The position numbers and the translations under genes are program-made. From the NCBI GenBank assembly GCA_026125665.1, contig JAHCKS010000002.1, forward strand, positions 62,001 to 126,000: a DNA stretch of 64,000 nt, given 5' to 3'. This document shows, piece by piece, positions 23,727 to 31,449 of this stretch. Position 1 is the stretch's first letter; every line of letters begins with the position of its first letter. The notes under the pieces are model-generated. The model searched no databases, was not told the DNA's origin, and saw nothing but the letters and a program-made list of their open reading frames with translations. Origin of the DNA: Rubrivivax sp. (GTDB taxonomy: Bacteria > Pseudomonadota > Gammaproteobacteria > Burkholderiales > Burkholderiaceae_C).

Positions 23727-24839
23727 ATGGCTACCACGCCCAAGTCCCCACGCGCAGCCAAGAAGGCCGCTTCACAGGCCGCTGACGCCGCCGCCGGCGC
23801 TGCCACACCACGTCCGTTCCCCGTCACACCGAACTCGCCGTTCGGCGACGGCTACGACCTCGAGGGTGAGCGTGCCGCGCTCAAGGACCTGAGCGAAGAG
23901 GAAGACTTCGACAAGGTGACGCTCGACCCGCGCTACCAGCGCTACCTCGAGCTCGAGCGACGCGAGGCGCTGCTCAAGCAGATGCAGAACGCCCACCGTC
24001 ACCGCGACGGCGCCGAGCCCGAGGTGCCGCAGGAAGAGGCCAACAAGGTGAACTTCACGCTCGGTCGGCTGACCGACGAGGAAGAAGACTCGATGGCACT
24101 GCACACGCGCGAGTCCGCGCGGCTGTTCATGGGCCGCACCATCGAGCCTGGTCGGCAGGGCTACGGGCAATCCGGGGCCAAGAAGGTGGGCGCGGCGCTG
24201 CGCGCCATCTGGTACCTGTCGGGCAACGACAACCCATACGCCGACTTCTGCCTCATCGAGGCGTCGAGTCGCATCGCCGAAAGGGTTCGCGAGCTCGAGC
24301 AGCTGATCACCGAGAACGAGAACCGCCTGTCGCAGCTCAAGCGCCGGGGCTTGAACTTCTCGGTCCTGAGGGCGGACCCGCCGGTCACTGTGAACCTCGG
24401 CTTCAAGTCGCCCTACGGCTATTCGGTCGTGAACCTCGTGTCGACCTTCGACTTCTACGTGCGCGTGGTCAAGACCCTGGCGCGCAAGGACCTGCTGAGC
24501 GACAAGGAAGGCTACTCACTCATCTTCACTCAGACCAAGGCCTGCCGCAGCATCTTCGAGCGCGTCATCTGGTTCCAGCGCTACCTCATGAAGGAGGAGC
24601 TGCGCGCGTTGTCGCGCGCGGATTGGCTGCCCAGCGCAGACGACACGGCGCGCAAGCGGGTGCAGGCGGCGGTCACCCTCTTCGGCGAGCTGCCACGCGA
24701 AGTATTCAACGGCGCGCTGATGCCGCGCCATTCTCGCCGGCGGCTGGATCTGTCGGAGCAAGAGCTGCGGCTGCTGGATGAGGTGCCGCTGGCCGGCGCC
24801 GAACCGCAGCTGGCCGCCGCGGAGGCGGCGCTCGTATGA
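23727..24839 (+). CDS. TIGR03761-family integrating conjugative element protein (PFL_4669 type), 370 aa
   Basis: Conserved ICE protein located, as in PFGI-1, between STY4528 and DUF3158. Distinctive segments: NKVNFTLGRLTDEEEDSMAL, LHTRESARLFMGRT, GAKKVGAALRAIWYLSGNDNPYADFCLIE, LGFKSPYGYSVVNLVSTFDFYVRVV, RSIFERVIWFQRYL. A basic, alanine-rich N-terminus of 35 residues is probably disordered. The biochemical function is not known to me; the synteny points to maintenance or replication of the excised ICE. Confidence 0.88.
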   Translation: MATTPKSPRAAKKAASQAADAAAGAATPRPFPVTPNSPFGDGYDLEGERAALKDLSEEEDFDKVTLDPRYQRYLELERREALLKQMQNAHRHRDGAEPEVPQEEANKVNFTLGRLTDEEEDSMALHTRESARLFMGRTIEPGRQGYGQSGAKKVGAALRAIWYLSGNDNPYADFCLIEASSRIAERVRELEQLITENENRLSQLKRRGLNFSVLRADPPVTVNLGFKSPYGYSVVNLVSTFDFYVRVVKTLARKDLLSDKEGYSLIFTQTKACRSIFERVIWFQRYLMKEELRALSRADWLPSADDTARKRVQAAVTLFGELPREVFNGALMPRHSRRRLDLSEQELRLLDEVPLAGAEPQLAAAEAALV

Positions 24840-24967
24840 GGGTCGCGCCCGTCGGGGCCATCGCCAGGTCGAACGAAGGCATGAGCGCGGCGCAGGGTCG
24901 TACGCCGGCTGCCGCAGTGGCTCGGGCCTGGGGCTGGTGCAGGGGCAGTAACGATGACGAAGCCTGA
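24836..24967 (+). CDS. possible 43-aa overlapping gene
   Basis: An ATGA overlap with the preceding stop opens a 43-codon frame (MRVAPVGAIARSNEGMSAAQ...). It also overlaps the start of the DUF3158 gene by 14 nt. It fills a gap that would otherwise break the operon, so it may act mainly in translational coupling. No homology is recognised and it may not be a real protein. Confidence 0.3.
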   Translation: MRVAPVGAIARSNEGMSAAQGRTPAAAVARAWGWCRGSNDDEA

Positions 24968-25418
24968 CCCACTCGTGCCGAACGTCAAACAGTTGAATGA
25001 CCGTAAAGGGCCCTTAAAGGGTAAGGGCGGGTCGCTGATTCAGGCGTCCCGCTGGCGGGGCCATGCGCAGCTTCACCTGCAGCAGGTGCACGCTGCCATG
25101 GAAGAGCTGGCCGCCAAGTCGCGCTCCATCACCGGTCGCACATTCGGGCTGCACGTGTACAGCCTGCGTGACGGGCGGCAGCTCCGGTGGCGGCTCACCT
25201 GCGGCAGACATGCCACATGGCAGCGCATCGAGCCGATGCTCGAGCTCCAGCCCGCCGGGCTTGCACGGTGGTATGGCAAGGCTCAGGAGCAGGCGCTGAT
25301 CCTGAATCACCGCGAACAAGCACTGCGCTACGAGGTGAAGACGGTCGACCGGCTCATCGAGCTCAGCGCTGCGCTGCCATCGCGAGCCTTCGCGGCGCTG
25401 TTGGATGCGGGCTGGTAA
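24954..25418 (+). CDS. DUF3158-family ICE protein, 154 aa
   Basis: Matches the DUF3158 family of PFGI-1-class elements by position (between TIGR03761 and SSB), size and sequence type: LIQASRWRGHAQLHLQQVHAAMEEL, TFGLHVYSLRDGRQLRWRL, the W..I..M.......L..WY helix, and AQEQALILNHREQALRYEVKTVDRL. The fold and function are unknown. Soluble. Confidence 0.85.
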   Translation: MTKPDPLVPNVKQLNDRKGPLKGKGGSLIQASRWRGHAQLHLQQVHAAMEELAAKSRSITGRTFGLHVYSLRDGRQLRWRLTCGRHATWQRIEPMLELQPAGLARWYGKAQEQALILNHREQALRYEVKTVDRLIELSAALPSRAFAALLDAGW

Positions 25419-25533
25419 GCAGCTCGCAAACTTGACCAGGACACGACAACGACAACCACAACGACGACGACATCATCCGCCACGGCGATTGCACGAAAGG
25501 ACGGGCAAGCAGCAAACCAGGAGTCTTTCCAAC

Positions 25534-25935
25534 ATGGCCATCCGAGCCGAACTCGAGGGCAACCTCACCAAGAACCCCGAAGGCAAGATCGTCACCATCG
25601 ACGGCGAACAGCGCCCGATCGTGGAACTGCGCGTCTTCTCCGACGTCGGCCGCAAGGTGGGCGATCGGTGGGAGCAGGACGACGAGCGCAGCAGCGCCGT
25701 GGACGTGACCATCTGGTCCAAGAGCCTGGGCGACGCGGTGCTGAAGCACTTCCGCAAGGGCAACCGCGTGCTCGTCACCGGCGGGTTGCACCTGAACGAG
25801 TACACCGACGCCCAGGGCGCGCATCACGCCGGCTTGCGCCTTGGCGCCGAGTCGGTGGCGCTCATTCCTTACCGCATCGAGAGCGTCGCATTCGCGCCGT
25901 CGAAGCGCGAGGCCGACGCGGCCGAGGCATCCTAG
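25534..25935 (+). CDS. ssb: single-stranded DNA-binding protein of the ICE, 133 aa
   Basis: OB-fold SSB: GNLTKNPEGKIVT, ELRVFSDVGRK, DVTIWSKSLGDAVLKHFRKGNRVLVTGGLHLNEY. It lacks the acidic DDDIPF-type C-terminal tip of host SSB, ending AEAS, which is common in ICE-encoded versions. It binds ssDNA during transfer or replication. It follows DUF3158 as in related ICEs. An AGGAG lies 13 nt before the ATG, a little far but usable. Confidence 0.88.
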   Translation: MAIRAELEGNLTKNPEGKIVTIDGEQRPIVELRVFSDVGRKVGDRWEQDDERSSAVDVTIWSKSLGDAVLKHFRKGNRVLVTGGLHLNEYTDAQGAHHAGLRLGAESVALIPYRIESVAFAPSKREADAAEAS

Positions 25936-25937
25936 AG

Positions 25938-26288
25938 ATGCCGGCGCACGAGGTGGCGGGCCAGCGGCAGGGCAGCGCCGGCTCGACCGGCTTCTTGGCA
26001 CGTCACGCCGAGCGCCCCCGGCAGTTCGCCGAGGCGTCGGTGGTGAAGGTCGAGTGTCCCGCCGCTTCTGGCACCGCTACCGAGTGGGCCATGCTGAGGG
26101 CAGTAGCCGCGAGCACCTGTTGCGAGGCCGCATTCGTCGGCTACGCGTCCTACAGCTTCGGGCCGTGGACCGTCAGCGCGCAGCGCTGCGGGCTTCCCGA
26201 TGCGCGCGGCCGGACAGTGCTGCTCGCTACTCTCCTGCACGGCCTGCAGCGCCAGGCGATTTGGCGAGCTGTGCTGGACACGCCTTGA
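25938..26288 (+). CDS. hypothetical protein, 116 aa
   Basis: The ATG lies 2 bp after the ssb stop codon, so it is likely translated with ssb. The sequence is soluble with several cysteines and small residues (VECPAASG, ASTCCEAAFVGYASYSFGPWT) and a C-terminal helix (LLATLLHGLQRQAIWRAVL). I do not recognise it. Codon composition looks coding but less clearly so than its neighbours. Confidence 0.55.
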   Translation: MPAHEVAGQRQGSAGSTGFLARHAERPRQFAEASVVKVECPAASGTATEWAMLRAVAASTCCEAAFVGYASYSFGPWTVSAQRCGLPDARGRTVLLATLLHGLQRQAIWRAVLDTP

Positions 26289-26623
26289 CGCCATGGACTG
26301 AAGATCATTGCACCCTATCGCTCGTCCGCCGCACAATCGATCCGCCTTGATGGCCTGACTGCGCCTCGCAGTCCGTTCGCAACCACGTGACGTTGCGCCC
26401 GATGCCGCCTGGCTCCCGCAATGGCGGCGGTGCCGTTTGACCTTCGGTTCAACGGCATGGGAGTTCGGTCGGAAGACCACAACCCGCTGGGATGCTCACC
26501 CCTCCCCAATGCGGGCGCTCGTGCATCTCCGTCGGCTCTCGTTCCTCTCAACCCATGGGGATGACGCTCGTTCCCATTGGGGTCGACGTGTCTCCCTGCA
26601 ATGCAAACCCAAGGAAACACACC
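26289..26623. other. 335-bp intergenic region with leader hairpin
   Basis: No gene is seen. Near the 3' end CCCA-TGGGGA (from 26552) pairs with TTCCCA-T-TGGG (to about 26580), an interrupted hairpin about 45 bp before the DUF3577 start. AAGGA lies 9 nt before that ATG. Confidence 0.5.
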
Positions 26624-27112
26624 ATGTCCCAGACCAACGAAACCAAGGCCTTCGACTTCATCGCCGAAGGCATCGGCTACCTCAACCGCGTACGCGAGAT
26701 CCGGCCCAGCGGCAAGGGCAAGGCGTATCTCGCTTGCACGATCAACGCCATGATGGGCCCGGCCGATTCCGTCGAGTACGTCAGCGTGGACTGCAAGGTG
26801 GTTGGCAGGGTGGCCATCGAAGCCATCGGCCAGCTGAAGCCCCACGTGGAAGCCAAGAAGAAGGTCATCGTCGCGTTCCGCGTCGGCGACCCGAAGCCCG
26901 ACTTCTACGAGTACAAGGATCGAGCCACCGGTGAGCCGCGAAGCGGCCAGGGCCTCAAGGCCCGGCTGCTGCAGCTGACCAGCGCCAAGGTGGACGGCGC
27001 GAAGATCGAGATCCCGCTCGTGCCTCGTGGCGACAGCCCTGAGCTGCGCGCCGGCGAGGACGACGACGGCGTCGGCACTGCCTGCGAAGACGGGGCCGTC
27101 GCCGCCACCTGA
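26624..27112 (+). CDS. DUF3577 / STY4534-family ICE replication protein, 162 aa
   Basis: The sequence (FDFIAEGIGYLNRVREI, GKAYLACTINAMMG, YVSVDCKVVG, KVIVAFRVGDPKPDFYEYKD, GLKARLLQLTSAKVDG) is the DUF3577 pattern of SPI-7/PFGI-1-type ICEs, predicted to be OB-fold-like. It usually sits between ssb and a topoisomerase III gene; no topoisomerase follows here. The acidic tail (GEDDDGVGTACED) resembles an SSB-type interaction tail. Confidence 0.85.
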   Translation: MSQTNETKAFDFIAEGIGYLNRVREIRPSGKGKAYLACTINAMMGPADSVEYVSVDCKVVGRVAIEAIGQLKPHVEAKKKVIVAFRVGDPKPDFYEYKDRATGEPRSGQGLKARLLQLTSAKVDGAKIEIPLVPRGDSPELRAGEDDDGVGTACEDGAVAAT

Positions 27113-27898
27113 TCCCTGCCGCCCATCGCGGCGGAGCCGAAGCTGGAAGCTGCGAAGCAGCCGCACTGCCGCCACGACCACCGTGGCGCGCAGTTGCGGT
27201 TGCCGGCCGCCGCGGGGGCGCACCCAAGCGAAACACGGCGTGCGCCGTTGCGGCAGGGACACGCCGCGCGGCCTCGCGCCACGCTGCCACGGTCGCCAAA
27301 GTTCCGCGCTTCGGGGATACTCTTCCGCCAAGCCCAGCTCTTTCTGCCGCTTCTGCTTGGGCTGTCTTCGGCGGTCGCGCCGACCTTCGAAGACAGCGCA
27401 ATCGCGCCGGTTGGCGGTTCGCACCCGGTTGGTCCCGTGTTCGCGGCTTCACGGCAACTCAAGCCGCGCCTGGTTTGCTAGGTTTCGCCCAAAACCTAGC
27501 GCCTCTGAACGCCGCTCGGGTTCCTGCAATGGCGGCGCAGCGCGAACGGCTTCCGGGCCAGGCGCGCCGGGGAATGCGATCGATGCATCGGCGCGCGGAT
27601 CTTCGCCGCGGGCCTGGTCTTGCAGGGCGGAACTCCCTGCGCATCCATACCCCACAAGTTCGGCTGCCCACAGTAGCCGCCCCACACGTGCAGCGCCGAC
27701 CGCGCCGCACCCGTCGACCCTGACAAGCGAGGCGCCACGTGTGGCCCTCGTGGCCACTCTCGCCTCGCCTCTGTCTTGGTCGCCTTCCAACTGCCCCAGC
27801 GGGAGTTCGCATTCCCGCCGTCAGCGGGGTCACATGCGCGTTCCTTTGCTCGTGGGTCTTCTGCCACCCCAGCGCCAACAACCAAAGGAGCGCTAACC
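27113..27898. other. 786-bp intergenic region; two hairpins, no gene
   Basis: This is where topB is often found in related ICEs, but no coding frame with plausible codon bias exists on either strand. A perfect 9-bp inverted repeat GCTAGGTTT / AAACCTAGC occurs at 27477-27485 / 27492-27500, and a 5-bp GC hairpin CCCGC / GCGGG at 27814-27828, about 70 bp before the next start. It may be a leader or the scar of a lost gene. Confidence 0.55.
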
Positions 27899-28534
27899 AT
27901 GTCCATCATCGTCCAGGGCGCCATCACCATCGCCCGCAAGAGCGGCAAGCGCGGTGACTTCAACGTCGGCGATCTCAGCACCGAGATCGGCGAGTTCGAG
28001 GTGAAGGACGCCCTCATCGAAGAGTTCGACCCGGGCAGGTACACCGGTCGCTTCGTCATCGACTGGATCCAGCCCGACAGCTTCACCTACCGCGGCCGCG
28101 TCTTCGTGAAGAACCGCGCCAAGCTCGCCGAGATCCTCATCGACGAGGGCGAGCGCGGTGAGCCGCAGCCGCAGATGCCGCCGGAGCCGGACCCGATCGA
28201 GGCCGAACGTGCCGCAGCGCCGCAGGCCCCTGCTCAGCCCGACGCCGCAAACGCCGCGGGTCCCGAGAGCCAGCCTGCCTTTGCCGACGTGGCACCTGCG
28301 GGTCTCGCAATCGGAAGAACTGGCCAGGCCGCATCGCCGGAAGATCCCGACCTCATGCTGTTCGGCGCCGAGCTGAACGCCTTTGTCGTCGAGCGCGAGG
28401 CCGTCAAGCTCGATCCCACCGTGGATCGCCAGCAGTTCCGCGCGCAGCGCGATCGCCTCAAGGCGATCGGCTACCGGTTCAACCCGAAGACGCAGGAGTG
28501 GCTCTGTGGCGACGCCAACGACATCCCGTTCTGA
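27899..28534 (+). CDS. DUF3275-family ICE protein, 211 aa
   Basis: The N-terminal 85 residues match DUF3275 (VQGAITIARKSGKRGDF, NVGDLSTEIGEFEVKDALIEEF, GRYTGRFVIDWI, RGRVFVKNRAKLAEILID). A disordered P/A/E linker leads to a C-terminal domain (FVVEREAVKLDPTVDRQQFR, IGYRFNPKTQEWLC) that recurs in other plasmid proteins. GGAG lies 9 nt upstream of the ATG. DUF3275 is widespread in PFGI-1-like ICEs; no function is established to my knowledge. Confidence 0.88.
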   Translation: MSIIVQGAITIARKSGKRGDFNVGDLSTEIGEFEVKDALIEEFDPGRYTGRFVIDWIQPDSFTYRGRVFVKNRAKLAEILIDEGERGEPQPQMPPEPDPIEAERAAAPQAPAQPDAANAAGPESQPAFADVAPAGLAIGRTGQAASPEDPDLMLFGAELNAFVVEREAVKLDPTVDRQQFRAQRDRLKAIGYRFNPKTQEWLCGDANDIPF

Positions 28535-28916
28535 CCGCGATGCCGGCTCGGCAGCCTCTGCCAAGCAGGCCGTCGCGCCCGGGGCACTGTTCCCGATGTC
28601 GCCGAAGACGCTCTTCCATCGCCACGGAGGAAAGATCGTCAAGGTTCACGGCATCGCGCATTGCCAGTGCAAGCCAGACCAGGGACGCTCGCGCGACTAC
28701 TGGTACTTCGAGTGCGACGTCCTGTGGGACGACAGCGGGACCGAAGACACGCATGAGGTCGAGCCGTTCAAGCTCGGCTGCGACGATCCGCCCGGCAACG
28801 CGGAGCTCAAGGCGCTGATGGAAGCGATGAACGCCTACCTGCTCGAGCACGGCGCCTGGTACGACACCGGCCCGCACGAAGGCTGGTACGCACACCGCTC
28901 CGATACGACGCGGTAG
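28506..28916 (+). CDS. hypothetical ICE protein, 136 aa
   Basis: GTG start with AGGAG 7 nt upstream, inside the DUF3275 gene (29-nt overlap); an ATG at 28596 is the alternative. The body is distinct: LFHRHGGKIVKVHGIAHCQCKP, YWYFECDVLWDDSGT, EPFKLGCDDPPGNAELKALMEAM, AWYDTGPHEGWYAH. The many aromatic, cysteine and acidic residues suggest a small beta-rich fold, but no family is recognised. Confidence 0.7.
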   Translation: MATPTTSRSDRDAGSAASAKQAVAPGALFPMSPKTLFHRHGGKIVKVHGIAHCQCKPDQGRSRDYWYFECDVLWDDSGTEDTHEVEPFKLGCDDPPGNAELKALMEAMNAYLLEHGAWYDTGPHEGWYAHRSDTTR

Positions 28917-29458
28917 CGCGCATCCCCAGTCCCGTCGCGCTACCCCACCGCGACGGCAGCACGGCTCAAGAGCCTGCGGCCTGCTGCCTCACCCTTGCCC
29001 GTCACCGCGCGGGCTCTTCTCGATTCGACCGAAGCGCTTGCGCCAACTGGGCGCCCGACAGACCTACCCGCTGCGAGTGGCGCCACTCGAGCGAGATGCG
29101 CGAACGTCCGCCGAGAAGAGCCCGCTCGAGTCCGGGCGGGGCGAATCGCTTCCAGGGTGGCCACGACCCCATGCACGTGGTGCCGTTTCGCGCCGAAGCG
29201 GTCAATAGCGTCTCGATGCGGTGTCCCGTGCAAGCCTGCTTTGAAGTGGGGACGCCGGCCGGAGCAGGGAAGGAGTGCGGCCTTGGCATGGGCCTGATGC
29301 CTCCTGGCTCCGGTGTCTTGCAGGCGCTGTCGTTCCTGAACCCGGCTCGATCACGAGCCGGGTTCTTCAAGCGCTCGTGCAAGGCCCCGCGGCACGAGCC
29401 GTCGACGACCCCCAGCACGGTCGACCCCAAATGATTGAACCCTCAAGGAGTGGCGCAG
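28917..29458. other. 542-bp intergenic region ending in a leader hairpin
   Basis: No convincing gene is present. A 112-codon plus-strand frame at 29096 lacks a ribosome-binding site and reads through the hairpin. The strongest element is the 12-bp perfect hairpin at 29338-29365, described separately. Confidence 0.5.
29338..29365 (+). terminator. 12-bp perfect hairpin followed by TTCAAG
   Basis: GAACCCGGCTCG - ATCA - CGAGCCGGGTTC pairs without mismatch and is followed by TTCAAG. It could terminate or attenuate transcription just before the 77-aa gene at 29459. Related GCCGGGTTCTTCAAG-type sequences recur at about 29793 and 30411, so it is one of a family of leader hairpins in this ICE. Confidence 0.6.
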
Positions 29459-29692
29459 ATGATCGCGCACCAACCACCGAACCCGCATCACGCCGTCATC
29501 GCGCAGCTTGCATCGCACGCACTCGGACGGCAGGCCACGCTCGAGGTTTGCCGCAGCGCAGCGGGCTTCTACCTCGGCACCTACGTGGATCACGAGCCGT
29601 ACTCGCGCGAGTCGGTCGAGTACTGGAACACTCGCAAGGAGGCGCAGGACGCGCTGGTCAACGGCCAATGGACGCAGCGCCAGCACTTCTAG
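29459..29692 (+). CDS. small mobile-element protein with GFYLGT motif, 77 aa
   Basis: ATG at 29459 with AAGGAG 9 nt upstream. The core (LEVCRSAAGFYLGT, EPYSRESVEYW, WTQRQHF) is homologous to the 86-aa protein at 10264 in the left element. Charged and soluble; function unknown. Confidence 0.8.
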   Translation: MIAHQPPNPHHAVIAQLASHALGRQATLEVCRSAAGFYLGTYVDHEPYSRESVEYWNTRKEAQDALVNGQWTQRQHF

Positions 29693-30177
29693 GGGCGACA
29701 GGCTACGCAAGCAGGCAAAGCGCTGGCCACGGCCGGTTGTGCGCCTCGCCGAAGTTGCCCCGCGAGCCTCGTCAACATCACCCCCCGGCCGCGCGCCGGG
29801 TTCTTCAAGTCCTTGCAGTAGCGAGGCCTTGAAGAACAGAATCGTCGCCATCTGCCCGACCGACAGCTTCGGTCCGTCCGTGTCACGTGACGGCACGCCC
29901 GACACCGCCAGGCTCCTGCGAAGCGGTGTGAGCGCAACGAGTGCCCGCCGCCCGTCGCGCTTGCGGAGTTCTCTCGTTGCAGGCTACGCCGAGCCCCTCG
30001 CTTCGCCAAGGCCGGCGCGCTGCATCGCCTCGTTCGGCCCCTCGATGTTCGAGCGGTACCGACATTGCCCCCCGAATGCACCGAAGGTTCGTCGCGTCGC
30101 TCGTTCGCGCGCGACCCGGCCTTCAGCCGTGCCTTCGGGGGGCAATGTCGCCCGCAACGAAGAACCCGAGGACCGAG
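29693..30177. other. 485-bp intergenic region with first copy of a 67-bp repeat
   Basis: No gene is supported. It contains a CCGGC/GCCGG hairpin followed by GTTCTTCAAG near 29784-29810 and repeat copy 1 at 29852-29918. A CCCCCCGAA / TTCGGGGGG inverted repeat flanks 30068-30142 just before the next start. Confidence 0.5.
29852..29918 (+). repeat. 67-bp direct repeat, copy 1
   Basis: Begins CTGCCCGACCGACAGCTTCG and ends ACACCGCCAGGCTCCTG. Copy 2 at 30474-30540 matches at 63 of 67 positions, with identical 25-bp and 27-bp ends. Each copy precedes one of two paralogous 57- and 66-aa genes, so a gene-plus-leader unit was duplicated. Confidence 0.85.
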
Positions 30178-30351
30178 ATGAGCGCCGCCCAGTTCTCCAA
30201 GACCTATTCGCTCGATCGCCTGGTTGTCGCCGGCGTGCCGTTGCTGCTCGCCCGTTGGTACCACCTGTGCGGCCGCAACCTGCGTGAGTTCAGCATCGAA
30301 GACCGCGAGCGGATGAACCACATCCGCTGGTGCGTCATTCGCTTCGGCTGA
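30178..30351 (+). CDS. small conserved ICE protein, 57 aa (paralogue of 30670)
   Basis: MSAAQFSKTYSLDRLVVAGV... has the core VAGVPLLLARWYHLCGRNLREFS shared with the 66-aa protein at 30670 (AAGVPLTLARWFHMTGRHLTRFT). The spacing and the repeat upstream show duplication. A short amphipathic helix followed by a charged helix suggests a small regulator or adaptor; unknown function. Confidence 0.7.
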   Translation: MSAAQFSKTYSLDRLVVAGVPLLLARWYHLCGRNLREFSIEDRERMNHIRWCVIRFG

Positions 30352-30669
30352 ACCGCTGCGTCCCGCCCCTACCTTTGGTCGCCGATCCCGCGCCCGCCCG
30401 GACCACCCCGGGCCGGGTTCCTCGAGCCCTTTCGCCCTTGCGCCTGGCCGGTTGCCTAGAGCGCTCGAGGAACCTGCCCGACCGACAGCTTCGGTCCGCC
30501 AGTGCCACGTCACGGCACGCCCGACACCGCCAGGCTCCTGAAAGAGCGGTGCGAGCGCTGAACTCTTGTTCGGCGCTCCTGGAGTTCGATCGTCAACCCC
30601 GCGGGGATGTCTCCATCCCCTGCTGGGGCACTGGTGCGTCCCCTTCCTCAACCGATGGAGAGATGCACC
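30352..30669. other. 318-bp intergenic region with second 67-bp repeat and hairpin
   Basis: Contains repeat copy 2 (30474-30540) and a hairpin with GGGGATG (30603-30609) paired to CATCCCC (30614-30620) inside an outer CCCC/GGGG, about 45 bp before the start at 30670. No gene. Confidence 0.55.
30474..30540 (+). repeat. 67-bp direct repeat, copy 2
   Basis: Second copy of 29852-29918, with four substitutions clustered between bases 26 and 38 of the unit. It lies 129 bp before the 66-aa gene; copy 1 lies 259 bp before the 57-aa gene. Confidence 0.85.
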
Positions 30670-30870
30670 ATGTCCGAAGTCAAGTCCGCTTCTTCGCGCA
30701 ATGACGAGATCACGCCCGAGCGCATGGCCGCCGCGGGTGTTCCGTTGACCCTGGCGCGCTGGTTCCACATGACCGGCCGCCACCTCACCAGGTTCACGGA
30801 CTGGGATGTCGAACGCATCATGCAGGTCCGCCTGCAGGTTGCGCTCGTCGACCCGTGCCTCGCCCGCTGA
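30670..30870 (+). CDS. small conserved ICE protein, 66 aa (paralogue of 30178)
   Basis: Shares the AGVP.xLARWxHxxGRxLxxF core with the 57-aa protein at 30178. The N-terminus differs (polar, Ser/Lys-rich). GGAGAG lies 7 nt upstream of the ATG. Unknown function. Confidence 0.75.
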   Translation: MSEVKSASSRNDEITPERMAAAGVPLTLARWFHMTGRHLTRFTDWDVERIMQVRLQVALVDPCLAR

Positions 30871-30888
30871 TGCACAAGGTGAGCCACC

Positions 30889-31344
30889 ATGCAAGATCGC
30901 GCCCCTCTCGTCTGGCCGACCCTCCCGGGCGTGCCCTCGACGACTCAGCCCGCGTTGGCAAGCCGCGCACCCGCCACGCAGCCCACGCAGGCCTCGACGC
31001 AAGACTCCCAGGACGTCTGGGAGTACCTCGCGGAGCACATCGACGACTTCGCGGTGGCCAAGTCCATCTGCGACTACTTCGATGAGCACCCCAAGGACCT
31101 CCACACGACGGAGGTCGACGCGCTCGGCCTGGTCCTGCGCGCGCGCGTGACGCTCAAGCGCCAGCAGATCGCCTATGCGGAGACGCAGAAGGCGCTCGCT
31201 GCCGCCGAGCAGTCGTCGCGCTCGCTGCACGGTCGCGTGGCCCGTGTGCTGAGGTCCTGTCACGGCGTTCGCAACGCCCTCCTCGCCAACCCGGCGCCGG
31301 CGCTGTTCACGTGCGTCCTGGCCCTCTGGGCCTGGTTGCGCTGA
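30889..31344 (+). CDS. hypothetical protein with C-terminal hydrophobic tail, 151 aa
   Basis: A Pro/Thr/Gln-rich N-terminus (residues 5-40) precedes an acidic helical domain (DVWEYLAEHIDDFAVAKSIC), a coiled-coil-like helix (RVTLKRQQIAYAETQKALAAAEQSS) and a C-terminal hydrophobic stretch (PALFTCVLALWAWLR) that could be a tail anchor. It starts 18 bp after the preceding gene. Not recognised. Confidence 0.65.
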   Translation: MQDRAPLVWPTLPGVPSTTQPALASRAPATQPTQASTQDSQDVWEYLAEHIDDFAVAKSICDYFDEHPKDLHTTEVDALGLVLRARVTLKRQQIAYAETQKALAAAEQSSRSLHGRVARVLRSCHGVRNALLANPAPALFTCVLALWAWLR

Positions 31345-31449
31345 CCGGCATGTCCACCGGCTGAGTGCCTGCAGTCCACCCGCCTCGCGCGGCGGACTGC
31401 GGGCCTCCTCATCTCCTCCTCATCTCCGTCTGTCCCAGGAGACAGCCCC

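Noticed and set aside
27113-27898. Possible remnant of topB or another gene between DUF3577 and DUF3275
   Set aside because: I could not see any topoisomerase-like peptide in any frame; left as intergenic.
29096-29434. Possible 112-aa gene before the GFYLGT protein
   Set aside because: No ribosome-binding site, and the frame reads through the perfect 12-bp hairpin; composition looks non-coding.
29689-31263. Minus-strand 524-codon frame over the small ICE genes
   Set aside because: Arg/Gly-rich antisense frame crossing several hairpins and repeats; the plus-strand paralogous genes explain the region better.
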